From Globodera rostochiensis (Eukaryota > Nematoda > Chromadorea > Rhabditida > Heteroderidae): 64,000 nucleotides of DNA. This document shows, in pieces, positions 35,937-47,000 of this stretch. Below the pieces are notes generated by a model. The model did no database searches. It was not told the origin of the DNA and saw only the letters and a program-made list of their open reading frames with translations. The stretch is taken from the NCBI GenBank assembly GCA_018350325.1, contig JAEVLN010000004.1, positions 930,001 to 994,000 of the forward strand, read 5' to 3'. The translations under genes and the position numbers were made by a program. Positions within the stretch are counted from its first letter, which is position 1. The number at the start of each line of letters is the position of its first letter.

Positions 35937-36218
35937 TCTGGTAAATACCCAACTCGCTACCTGCCAACTCGCTACTTTTTTCGAAGCTTTTTTGCTCATA
36001 ACTTTTTTCAAAGTCAACCAAGTCAAAGATTTTTGATATCATTCGAAAGCTTAGCAGAAGGATGTCCGACATTTCGCCCATTGGACGTTTCGCCCGGTAA
36101 CGAAAAACGGACGTTTCGTCCGATAGTGGAAAAACGGATGTTTCGCCCACGGACATTTCGCCCGGTAACAAAAAAACGGACGTTTCGCCCGCTAGTGAAA
36201 AAACAGACTTCGCCCATA
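35937..36218. mobile_element. element with AACTCGCTAC and TTTCGCCC motif arms
   Basis: Units CCAACTCGCTACC sit on the left and repeated ACGTTTCGCCCG on the right. The core TCAAAGTCAACCAA and ATCATTCGAAAGC also occurs inside the element at 42486-42837, so the two are related. Confidence 0.55.
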
Positions 36219-36965
36219 AATTTCGCCCATATTTAATAAAGCTTGTAAAGTATTTTAAATGGATGGATACAATTAAGCTAAAATTGAATATTTGGCTAAC
36301 ATTGTACTCAAAAATTCATTGTTATCAAAACAAGCTCAAAAAACACAATGTCAACCCATTTTGGCCAACTTTTGGTGTGAGCGAAGAGGAGAAGATGCGG
36401 CTCAGAGAGTGGAAAGTAGAACGGCTAAGGATTGGATCGCATTTATTTTCTGATATATAGAAACACGGGGGGCATGTATATTTGTAGATCAAATCTCTCG
36501 CTCTTACACACCCTTACTTATATCGTCTCTAGAATACTAAAATTGGATTCCATGTTATTGCAAAATTACCCTTAAAATATTTTTTGGTAACAAATTAGAA
36601 ACGCCGATGACAAGCTTTTCCCTTCTTGATGCAGTTTGTTTCAAATCAACCATTTTTTGCTGACAAACAACAGACTTCAAATTTAAGAATCCATCATATG
36701 CCATATGCTGAAGAACAACCTTTGACGCAGAAGTGGTAGATAACTAATACTCTACATTATTCATTGGCTGCTCTTGTTTTCTGTCTTGAAACAAATTACC
36801 TATATAAGAGAGTAAGTAACTAACAAGCAGTTTAGACTTAGACTGATTTTAAAAAATGTTCTATTGCTAATTTTCAGCAAGTTCAACCGATGCCTTGCAG
36901 AAATTTATTTCATATTTTTGGACAACCGACAAATGCCCTCTAGTAGCCAACAAAATAGTGAGTTA

Positions 36966-37770
36966 CCGTATATGCTCTTTTAATTCCACCCTCTCTAATA
37001 ATGTCGCCATCTCTAATAATGTCGCCCTTTCTGAGAAGGTTGAAAAATAATGTCGCCCGCTCTAATAATGTCGCCGGTAACCCCCTCTAATAATGTCGCC
37101 CCCATTTCACATTACAAATCCAAAATCATTTCTCTTCCACTGGCAAATTTGATGAGATGTAACGGGGAAAAATATGAGTGTGTTTCAAGTTTGTACCTAG
37201 TAATTTTTTTCGTGGAGGAGCTAAAAGTCGATTTTTAGGGGTGCATTTTTGGAGTTTATTGCATTTTTCTTAAGGAATTTTTTCGAAAAAAGTTGGATTT
37301 TAGGGGTACATTTTTTGAAATTTGAAAAAGGCAATCTTTAGGGTGCATTTTTGGAGTTTATTGCATTTTTCTTAAGGAATTTTTTTCGAAAAAAATTGGA
37401 TTTTAGGGGTGCATTTTTGGTTTTATAGAATTTTAAAGAATTTTTCCAGAAGAAAATTTTCTCCAAAATCAATTTGGGGGTCAAATTTTTGTGTTTTTTG
37501 ATGGAATTTGCTAAGAAAATTGGTTCAAAAACTACAAATTTTGCAAACAAAAGGGACCCCTTTTGGGGTTTTCTCAAAAAAAATTTTGCAAGCTGAAATA
37601 TGAAAATTGTGAGGAAAAAGTGAAGAATTTTCGTGATAGATGAACATATCGCCAAATACATTGAAAAATAATGTCGCTATCTCTAATAATGTCGCCATCT
37701 CTAATAATGTCGCCCTTTCTGAGGAGGTTGAAAAATAATGTCGCCGGTGGAATTAAAAGAGCATATACGG
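36966..37770. mobile_element. TA-flanked inverted-repeat element, about 0.8 kb
   Basis: Terminal inverted repeats of at least 26 bp begin CCGTATATGCTCTTTTAATT and end with the exact complement. TA stands at both ends (36964-36965 and 37771-37772), as for Tc1/mariner-like insertions. TAATAATGTCGCC occurs about five times near each end, in the same orientation. The centre is a ~100-bp unit repeated about three times. Confidence 0.8.
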
Positions 37771-37772
37771 TA

Positions 37773-39710
37773 ATCTATGCTTTGCAAAAATGGGTAATTA
37801 GCACATTTTCTAGGTCTTTGTTTTTATCCAAAAATCCAGTACCCGGTTCCTTTTCTTAGGGTTTCATCTCAATGGGCAGCTTAACGGATGTCACGAAGAA
37901 GCAATCATTTCTAAGACAACTCGCAATAGAAAAGAATCAATTATTAAACGGGAATGTGTTGATGAATGAATTGAAATTAAATCAGTTTCAAATTGTCATT
38001 TTGTTTTGCAAAAATGTTGGGTAACACTTCCGAAAAGTTCCGATTTTTTCCTTAAAATTTCGGAAGTCGGAACTCCACATTGTCAAAAATGACGGAACTT
38101 CGGAAGTCGAATTCCGACTATCCCTGGTGTAGCGGTTTCCTCTAGCACATCGGTCTGGTCAGCCGATGGCGCTGGTTCGCCAGCCGCCCAACCTTTTATA
38201 ACAGTTCATAGGGGAGAGCAGTGATCAAGGTCCCGGTCGTGATAGACCCCCAGACCTCGTCAATATCTCATATCGGTTCGGTTGCTGTTCATATGTAAAT
38301 CATATCATGTTATTTTGAACCAGTGCTAATTTTGGGTGTGGCTGTGTATTACTAAAATTGATTGCCATAAGAGCAAAGGTTTTACTGCCCCATTTTAAAC
38401 CACAAAATGCACATTTTTTGTTTTTAATTGCGTAATCATCACTTCCCCCGACGCTGATTGGTAGTGAAGAGAAATGGGGGTGGGGATGAAACCTGTTGAG
38501 ATCCTCCATCAACTGAAACCCACTGCCCTGCCTCCCTATCATTGCCTAAATCTACTCATTCCATTTACCCCCTTAGTGCACATTATCTCCCAAATACCGA
38601 TCACCCCCACAGAAATGTTTGCGTCTTTACCCTCGCGTTTCCCATTACAACAGGAAATTCCACTCGTACCAAATGATGGCGTTTGTCTAATTCTAATTGT
38701 CTAAGCTTCTCTCCTCATTGAATGAGTGGGTCCAACACTTGTAGAAATTGGGTGAAGATGGCGCGACGACCGTCCATCCAAATCGTCGCCTCTTCCATCC
38801 ACTTGAGCCCTGGATGTGATCAACAGCTGATCATCATCTATGTTCCCCGAGGCGATTTGCGAGTGCGCAATCGCCATCGCATAAAAAATACCTTTTGTGC
38901 GAACTGGAAACCCCGGCGGAAAGCCCCAATTTGATAGAATTGGCGATAGGATTTTGCATTTACCTATAATCATTGCCGGTCTTCATAAAAATTCAAATCG
39001 GTCCATCATCGGCCCACCACATTTCTTTAAAGAATGCGAACTGCGTCGCAAGGTGCGATTTCCATGTAGAAGAGGAGGCATTTTTGGGTAAAGGTCACGC
39101 CAATTATTATTTGCGCATTCATTCGTTACGCATTTCCGACGGTTTCCCCCTCCCCCCGTCCCTCCACCGCTTCTATCGCCACATCATCCACCCTTGAATC
39201 CCCCAAAAAGGTGCATAAAGAAAAAGGTTTCGCCTTTGACGGTTTTCCCATTGGACGACGACGGACAAAGAATTGGGGGGGGGGGTGGGGAAGGGGCAAT
39301 GATTCTTCCTCATCTGCGGAGCACAAAAACCGCAACAAAATGTTTGTTTTAGCGCCACCACCACGCGAAAGATTTTCAGAGAGTAGCAAATCACTTCCAC
39401 TTCCCCCTCAATTTTGGTTGTGTGACTCTTCCAACAGCACATAGAACGGTGACCTCACCCGCGCTCCCCCCAAAGTGCGAATAAATTCGAGAAAATGGGA
39501 GAAATGATTCACTTATTTTTGGGCTTGTTGTGAAATTTGGGTTTTGGTGTCATCCTCCATCCGTTTGGGGCTGGGGAAGGGGAAACTGGGTTATTGGGCG
39601 GGCGAAGATGGCTGCGGTGGCGCATCTTTACTCTTTCATTGTTATCCCAAATCTCTCTCATTCAATATTCTCCCACATTCACAGAGTTGCATAACTGCCG
39701 AAAACTCAAA
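37773..39710. other. intergenic region upstream of the small secreted precursor
   Basis: It holds a SINE-like head (38125-38185), a G-rich run at about 39273 and CT-rich sequence close to 39660. ATTCACAG just before the next ATG is a possible trans-splice acceptor. No other gene is supported. Confidence 0.5.
38125..38185 (+). mobile_element. tRNA-derived SINE-like head
   Basis: A-box-like TGGTGTAGCGG (38125-38135) and B-box-like GGTTCGCCAGCC (38174-38185) are spaced as in tRNA genes. No tRNA stem or anticodon loop is intact, so a SINE remnant is more likely than a tRNA. Confidence 0.45.
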
Positions 39711-41048
39711 ATGAAAGTGCCTATTCAGCAGGAAGAATCGTCTCAAATTGGGCTCAGATTGTTCCTGGTCAACGTGTTGACCATCAGCACCATTTTAAGC
39801 TGCTGCTCTTCATCGCTGATGGAATGTCGTCCATTGGACGACGGTAGACAACTAAAACAAAATTCGATTTTGGATGAAGCGACAACACTTTCTGCCAACT
39901 TTGAGAGGGTAAGATGGCGTATGATGAGTGATGAAGCATTATATCCGGGACTTTTGGGAAAAACCGGGACCGGGACTTCCCGGGACCAGAAAAACCGGGG
40001 CCGGGACCAAGATTTTCAACCGGAACCGGGACTTTTCAAGGGAAAATTTTTTTTTGTAATGTTCAATGGTAAAACAAAAAAATTTTTTGTTATTCAAAAT
40101 ATCTTCCTCATTGTCTTTAACTCCAATTTTATCGCATCATTTTTTGAGATTTTACTTTTAGAGAGGGTGAGGTCGGCGGTGCCGATAGGCGCCGCCGAGA
40201 ATTTTTGAAATTTTGACTCAATTTTGTTAAAGAATTTCATCAAAATTTTAGCAAAATTATGTATTCTGCTTCGAAATTTCGAAAAAAAACTGGTTTACGT
40301 AAGACTGAAGGATAACCGGCGGTGCCGACAGGCGCCGCCGGAGAAATTTTTACAAAAATTGGCAATTTTTGTTAAAGAAATTGAAGCAAAAATTCAAAGA
40401 CGTGATGAATTTATCAAAAATTCTTGTATCTATTCTTTTTTTGCGCGATTTTTAATTAAAAAACTTTAGAATATTTATTTTAAAAATATTAATAAGGGAT
40501 GCCTATTTGAGTAGAGGGGAAAACCAATAAATAAGTGCCCATCATTAGGGGTGTAAATTTAGTCCCGGTTGGTCCCGGTCCCGGCGGGACCAAAAAACCG
40601 GGACCGGGACTTTCAGATTTTAAAAAGTCCCGTCCCGACCGGGACCTGAAAAACCGGGAAATCCCGTCCCGGTACCGGTCCCGCTCAACCCTAATTTTAA
40701 GTGACAAATTACTGAATACTCGCTTATTTATATATAATATCTTCTACAGCATTTTCATTTTGACAGCTGTTCCGATTCGACAGAACTCATCGACAAAAGC
40801 ACAACAACCACCACCATCATCACCGGAAACATCATGCCCATAATGATCAATACCCGCTTCGGCATCATCTGCGCTTACACCGTCGACACCATCGCCGAAG
40901 TTTGCACGCCGTTGTCGACGCGTCCATAGACGAAAAACACGTGCCGAGTACGACTCGCAAACTGAGCACAGCAAATGGTCGAAAACACCGTCGCAGCGGC
41001 GGTGGAAATCGACTGATGCTGACAAAACCGTATTGGCCATGGCCCTAA
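39711..41048 (+). CDS. small secreted His/Arg-rich precursor, possible neuropeptide
   Basis: Exon 1 is 39711-39908 and exon 2 is 40767-41048, phase 0, giving 159 residues. The start MKVPIQQEESSQIG is followed by a hydrophobic stretch (LRLFLVNVLTISTILS), a plausible secretion signal with a long N-region. The middle is rich in His and Arg (HNNHHHHHRKHH) with several dibasic pairs. The protein ends RKHRR-SGGGNRLMLTKPYWPWP. A dibasic site directly before a short aromatic and proline-rich C-terminus, right at the stop codon, is the layout of a peptide precursor. No C-terminal glycine for amidation is present. I do not recognise the family, and the peptide claim is inference. The 858-bp intron carries two hairpin repeats and a CCGGGAC-type MITE. 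Confidence 0.65.
40175..40196 (+). repeat. GC-rich GATA-loop hairpin repeat
   Basis: GGCGGTGCC, loop GATA, GGCGCCGCC, followed by GAGAATTTTTGAAATTT. Same form as the copy at 42322-42343. Confidence 0.8.
40318..40339 (+). repeat. GC-rich hairpin repeat, GACA loop
   Basis: GGCGGTGCC, loop GACA, GGCGCCGCC, then the usual AAATTTTT tail. It lies 143 bp after the previous copy in the same orientation. Confidence 0.8.
40546..40693. mobile_element. MITE with iterated CCCGGGAC motif
   Basis: The ends TAGGGGTG and CAACCCTA are inverted and the interior repeats GTCCCGG and CCGGGAC. No target duplication is found. A related fragment lies at about 39945-40040. Confidence 0.55.
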
Positions 41049-42173
41049 ATGGTCGTTGTTAAGTCTAAGAACAAGGCATGATGATGATCTCCACATTTAT
41101 TTCCGGTGATACGCATTCTACCCATTTTTTGAATTTGCGCCTTCCTCATTTACGATGATCTGCAATAATTAGTGTAATTAGAATTTATATGAAAGAAATT
41201 TTAATTAAAACTATTCACTTCAATTCTATTTTCTAGAGTTCTAGCATGCACCATCAAAACTTAAAGCTGATCTTTTAAACATCCGAACAAGCTTTTTGTC
41301 AAAATACAACAGTAATAAATAGGGTTCGGAAAAATATGGATATAAAATCGTGAAGTGAAAATTTTTAAAAAGTCGGTCCTTAGGGGTGTATTTTCCGTTT
41401 TTTATTGCAGGGAGTTCGAAATTCACCGGGTGCAAAAATCCCCCGACGGGAGTCGGGTTCCGCCTCCGCTTGCTCTTGTTCCCACACTTCGTCTTCTTCA
41501 ATCATTTTCTTGCACTATGAACTCGTTCGGGAAAAATTGAAAAATATCAAAAAAACTTGTTTTTCCTGTAATTATCAATCGACTCCTCTCATCGAGACAA
41601 TTTGAATCCTATCAAAGAAGATCTTCCTCCGCCCTCCGTCTTGCCCCACTACTTGCTCCGTCATCGCATGCTCGGTGTTTGGCGGGCCGTTACACGGCCT
41701 TTCATTATTATATCCGGCTTTTGTTACTTAAAAGTCGTTTTCTTTAATTTCACATTTTAACCGGTCAAAAGCCGCTTTTCAATTTTTATTTACTATCGAC
41801 AAATCGTAATTTTGAAAGCCTAATTTTGGCTCTGGCTGCTATGACCGATATTTACCCTTTTTTAATGCACAAAAATATACCCTTAAAGATCAAAATTTTC
41901 AAGCATTTCAAAAATCGCATCCCTGTTAATCTCCAAGTAGAGCCCGGTAAAAAAAAATTTCCGGGAACGGGAACGGGGTTTTCAAAAAGAACGGGACGGG
42001 AATCCCGAACGGGAATCCCGTCTTTTTCTCGTTCCCGTAGAAATCCCGTTCAATTTTTAACGGGAATCCCGCGGGAACGGGAAAAATTTTGAAAATTTTA
42101 AAACTAAGAATTTTTCGAAATTTTTTTTGGCGGGCACTTTGAGATAAATTTCTGATATACAATTGGAGGGTCC

Positions 42174-42196
42174 GACAACGCCGATAGGCGCCGTCG
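42174..42196 (+). repeat. GC-rich GATA-loop hairpin repeat, variant stem
   Basis: CCGACAACGCC, GATA, GGCGCCGTCGG. The outer pairs CCGAC and GTCGG replace the usual sequence but still match each other. Confidence 0.7.
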
Positions 42197-42321
42197 GAAA
42201 ATTTTAAAACATTTTTGTTAAGAAAATTGCTCAAAATTTTCGAATTTTTTCCGATTTGCGAATTTTTCAAAATTCAAATTTTTGAGAATTTCTTTTCTCG
42301 AGGTGGAGGGGGGGGGGGGTC

Positions 42322-42343
42322 GGCGGTGCCGATAGGCGCCGCC
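42322..42343 (+). repeat. GC-rich GATA-loop hairpin repeat, reference copy
   Basis: GGCGGTGCC, loop GATA, GGCGCCGCC forms a 9-bp stem with one G-T pair. A run of about 12 G precedes it (42308-42319) and AAAATTTTGCATTTTTTGC follows. Confidence 0.85.
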
Positions 42344-42485
42344 GAGAAAATTTTGCATTTTTTGCTCAATTTGATAAGAGATTTGCTACCAAAATCTTAA
42401 AAATACGGTAGTTTTTTTAAGCTTTTGAAATCTTAATTGATTCAGAAAATCAGAAACCAACAGAATATGGCGGTACCCCGCAACT

Positions 42486-42837
42486 GGGCGCGCACGATTG
42501 GGCGCCGACAAGTTTTTCGTTAAAACTTTGTTCAAAGTCAACCAAACCAAACATTCTTGCTATCATTCGAAAGCATGTAATAAGTAGAAGCTTACAAAGG
42601 CAAAAGCTAAGCGATTCAACTTAAATAAAGAAAGTTATGACGTCACCACGATAAAAATGGCAATTTTCACAGGTTTTAAACCTATAACCTTTTTTTGAAA
42701 AGACGAATCGGTTAGCTTTAGCTTGGTCAAAGGTTCAGCATACTGAGAGCTTTTGTATGATACCAATTTTGTTTGGTTTGCTTCGGGCACCGAATCGTGC
42801 CGGCACCGAACGTGCTGGCGCCCAATCGTGCGCGCCC
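42486..42837. mobile_element. foldback element with 21-bp perfect terminal inverted repeats
   Basis: GGGCGCGCACGATTGGGCGC plus one base (42486-42506) is matched exactly in reverse at 42817-42837. The core shares TCAAAGTCAACC and ATCATTCGAAAGC with the element at 35937-36218. Confidence 0.8.
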
Positions 42838-42872
42838 AAGTGCTCCGGAATATGGACATTTTGGGTGGGTTC

Positions 42873-42894
42873 GGCGATGCCGATAGGCGCCGCC
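42873..42894 (+). repeat. GC-rich GATA-loop hairpin repeat
   Basis: GGCGATGCC, loop GATA, GGCGCCGCC, followed by AAAAAATTTTGAAATTT. Confidence 0.75.
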
Positions 42895-43327
42895 GTTAAA
42901 AAATTTTGAAATTTAAGCATTTTTGTGATGAAAATTGGTACAAAATTGTTAAATTTTTGAAAACATTTCGCCAAGAAAAATAAACGGGAACGGGAAAAAT
43001 ACTGAAATAAAATTTCCGGGAACGGGAACGGGGTTTTCAAAAAGAACGGGACGGGAATCCCGAACGGGAATCCCGTCTTTTTCCCGTTCCCGTAAAAAAT
43101 CCCGCCCGGCGAAAAAGACGGGAACGGGACCGGGATTCCCGTACTTTTCCCGCGGGAATCCCGTTCCCGCCGGGCTCTATCTCCAAGACGGGACTGCTCG
43201 AAGAAAATGGTAACGAAGCGATTGTTTGGTAAAGTTGATAAATTTTGAAGCGATTGTTTGCAAAATTTGATAAATTCCGAAGCGAAACATTGTGAAGTTT
43301 TGGATCAGTTTTCTTAACACAGATTAT

Positions 43328-43970
43328 CAGGGCTGGCACTTTTAGGTAAGAAAAATTGGAAAATAGGTACCTAAATAGGTGGGAAAAAATGCCAAAATAG
43401 GTACCAAATATGTACAAAAACCTTGAAATAGGTACAAAAATAGGTAAGTAAAAAATCTTTACCGAAAATTTTTAAGCACCAAACAAAAAAAACGATTATA
43501 AAAAAGCATATTTTGGTGTTTTGAGCATATTTCGAGCATACGAAAATTTGGAAACATAGACCTAAAATTCATCGATTTCTGACTGTTTTTAAAAAATAAT
43601 TCATATTTAACGATAGCCTTTTAGTCATTTTCGAAAAAAATCAATAAAAAAATAAACTCGCATAAAAAAAGAAAAAAAATGGCTTAGAGCACTAAAATTG
43701 GCATTTTTCAGTGCATATTTCGGTATATTGGTGCATATTTTGGCCTTTTTTGGCATTTTCAGCAGAATTATATTAAAAAAAATTCAAAAACCTGAAAATA
43801 GGTAACAAAAAGGTCGAAATAGGTAGAAAAAAGCCGAAATAGGTAAAAATAGTTATTATAAAGTCCATTCTAGGAGCCTCAAATTGAGCTAAAAAATGTG
43901 TTTTTTGTGCTTAACTCAGTGTTCCAAGTTTGCAGAAAAAATAGGTATTTACCTAAAAGTGCCAGCCCTG
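43328..43970. mobile_element. hAT-type MITE with iterated AATAGGTA motif
   Basis: The ends CAGGGCTGGCACTTTTAGGT and its exact complement are flanked by CAGATTAT (43320-43327 and 43971-43978). The interior repeats AATAGGTA in both arms. Confidence 0.92.
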
Positions 43971-44046
43971 CAGATTATATTAAAAAAATTTCTCCGCGAC
44001 GCCTATTGGCGAATTTCCCCCTCCCTCATCCAATAGTCAAAAATTG

Positions 44047-47000
44047 ATGCTCAACATTGGTGCAAATATTGTGAATTTGCGTACTAACGGCACAAAAAAC
44101 ATTGGAATTTTTTATGACAGCGTAACAGAAAGGGTGGGTACGTATTTTAAACCAATTTTGAGGGTTTTTTAAGGTCTGCACAATCCGAACGGAAGGTGAA
44201 CAGTTGACAATCACTGCGAAATCGGCAGACCGAGCGTACCATGAAATTTTATTCGAGTAAGCAAAAGCTCGAAACGCTTTTAATTCGTCGTGATCGTCCT
44301 TTTTTGCGCAACTTTTGAAATGTTACTTTTAGCATTCGTGAGAAGTTCGGACGAGTCAGAGCAGTCGGTTTCTCCTCCGACCTACAAATTGCCAGCATCC
44401 AACAAGAAGACTCCGTCGTTGTAATACTAAGCTCCATAAGCATACCTAAAGTCGGAATGTCCCCGAACCCAAGGGCATGCCACCCTGGGTGAGGGTTGGG
44501 CGACTCGAAATTCTAGGAGTTTTATTTGTTTCGGGGAGTGAAGAATCCGAATCTGCTCTTGATTTTTGTAAAATTTTGAATTTTCACGACTAAATATTCA
44601 AGTTTGGGATTCGAAATCCCCCCTCCCCCGCCTCCTCTACTGAAATTCCAATTTTGTCAGGAATTTGCCGTGTTGCAGGATGGCAAAGTGGTGGCAAACT
44701 TCCAGCACAACTGCAACTTCAAAGGAGCCGTCATCCTTGGTGTCCATTGGCTTTCCAATCGCCAAATCGCTTTTGTCACGGAAGCGGGTTGCGAGTTTTA
44801 TTTGGTAAACGCGTACAAGCGCGTGTTGAAATCCATCCAACGGTTGGCCACGGTCATCAATTGGTTCAGCTTTCATGTGAGTAAAGAGTTTGTCATTATA
44901 ACTCTTATTTGGTTTCGTTTTTAGGCCCCTTCAAATTTGTTTATTTGTTCCAGCGGTGTAAAAAATGACACGATGACTTGCTTGACCTTCCAGGTTTGTG
45001 GGAATGGAGCCTGGATGGGGTGCGCTTCTAGTCTTTAGAATATTTGTGCAAGTATAGGTAATCGATCAAGCTTGCAAAATGTTACAGACTACTGATCACG
45101 AAAAAGTCAAAAATTTTCTTCTGGCAGTCTCAAAAGTTAAGGAAGCATTTAGTTCGATTAATCACTAACTAAATTTGTTAAATTTGGTTGTCAAAGAAAG
45201 GATAACATTTATTGTTTAAGCAAAACGCCCCCCACACATTGGGCTCGTTTGAGGTGGACTTTGGCTTTTCTTCGGCAAAGCCGCGACTATTAGAACGCGA
45301 CATTGGCGTTTCGTCAATGTTTGTTACAAAATATTTGGCTTGAATTGCTCAAATTAAATTTTAGCTACGGAAAACTGTGCATTTTGGTGCTCAAATTTGA
45401 GGCCGTCCACGGGTTCGCGACGGGGTTGAACGTGTACGAGTTGGTGCCGTCGGAGCCTCAAACGCCACAGCTGAAATGTTTTCTGAGGTTAGACCTGGTC
45501 GGCCTCGTTGGCCTTCACGTCGTGGACAACTTGATCCTGATCCATCACAAAGTGAGCTCTGAGCCAATTTTGTGGAGTTTTTAGACTTGGTGAAACCCGT
45601 GAAGGGGAGGATGGAATCCTCCCCCCCCCCCTTCACCAAATGAAAATTAATTTTCGCAAAGATTCCTAAAGAAAAGTGAGCAAAAGGCTTAAAGTTGTTT
45701 CTTCCATTTTCTAATGAATGTTTCACCTCTTCCAGAACAGGGGTGGACGAAATTTCGTTTCGGTTTCGTGTTTTTCGTGGGTTTTTTGGGTTTCGTTTTC
45801 TTCCTAGAATTTTTTTTCGGTTCGGTTTCGTTTTCGAAAATGAAAAATTTTACGAAAAAATCGAAAAAAAGTACTCCCCTAAAGAATGGACTTTTGAAGA
45901 TAATTTTAATTTTATGGGAGTTAATCTAGTATTTGATACCACAATACATGTTGGTATAGTGGTTAGTGTTGAGCGCATTCATGTTATCATTTGTCAGGTT
46001 CGAAGTCCCCGGACCTGCGACTCTCTTTTTGAATCTTTCGTGCAGAAATTTCTTCTTAAAAACAATTTAAATAAGTTTTAAAATTATTTTACACTTTTAA
46101 AAATAAATATTTCGAACTTTCCTTTATAACTTACACAAATCGTATGCTTTTTTCTTTTTTTCATTCAAAACCAAAGAAAAATTATGAATTTTTGGATCAA
46201 TTTTCATAACAAAAACCGATCAAATTTTAAAAATTTCTCGGCGGCGCCGACTCCCCCCGTATCTACAGAAGTGCCAACTCTATGGCATCGGGTCAAAAAT
46301 ATGGCTTTTTATGGTTATTTTTCTTAAGGAATCTTCAAAAAATGATTTTTTGAAAGGTGGTGGTGGGTCGGCACTGCCGATAGGCGCCGCTAAATTTTTG
46401 AAGATCAAGTAGCACTATTTTCGGAAAATTCTCATTTTCAAAAAATAAAAAATTTTCACAAAATTCTAAATATGACAAAATTATGGCATTTGCCATAAAA
46501 ATAGGATAAATTGGCACCCCTGCTCATCCAAAAAATTTTCGGTTTTTTCGTTTCGTACGAAACCGTATATTTTTTCGTTTTCGAGTTTTGTTTTCGTCCT
46601 AGAATTGTTTTTCGTTTCGGTTTTGTCCTAAAAAAAATTTTTTCGTTTCGTTTTTTTTTTTTTTTTTTTGAAAATGAAAAATTCTGTTTTCGTCCACCCC
46701 TGTTCCAGAATGCCAAATCCACTCTGGTTTTCGACATCCAACTTTCTACCGAACGTCCTATTTGCTCAACACAACTGCACATGTTTTCGGCCGTTGCATA
46801 TGGTGCCAACGATGCTTTTCCCCTTAAAAATGACAACGACGATGGAATACTAAATGAAATACATTGGTTGCGGTTGTTGCCCGACACATTTCTGTACAAT
46901 TCCGCGTGGAAGATGTCCTTGCCCGACGTTGTGGTGGATCTGCAGCACGAGCTATTTACCCGTGTACAGCTTCAGCTTGAATACGCCGAACATACACTGC

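Larger units (their letters stand above)
41938..43179. mobile_element. composite hAT-type element with iterated GGGAACGGGA motif
   Basis: The ends TAGAGCCCGG and CCGGGCTCTA are inverted and flanked by TCTCCAAG (41930-41937 and 43180-43187), an exact 8-bp duplication. Both arms consist of GGGAACGGGAAT units. Three hairpin repeats and a foldback element (42486-42837) lie inside, so other elements have inserted into it. Confidence 0.85.
41049..44046. other. element-rich intergenic region before RMC1
   Basis: Almost filled by the composite hAT-type element (41938-43179) and the MITE at 43328-43970. A degenerate minus-strand hairpin repeat sits at about 43995-44030. No gene is supported. Confidence 0.6.
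45738..46702. mobile_element. hAT-type element with iterated TTTCGTTTCG motif at an RMC1 acceptor
   Basis: The ends CAGGGGTGGACGAAA and TTTCGTCCACCCCTG are inverted. The flanks TTCCAGAA (45730-45737 and 46703-46710) are identical. The downstream copy is the splice acceptor of RMC1 exon 8. A SINE-like head and two hairpin repeats are nested inside. Degenerate fragments of the same motif lie near 57291-57350. Confidence 0.92.

Noticed and set aside
40744..41040. Minus-strand frame of 98 codons over exon 2 of the small secreted precursor
   Set aside because: The plus-strand reading has a matching spliced exon with a signal peptide and phase 0; the minus frame has no partner.
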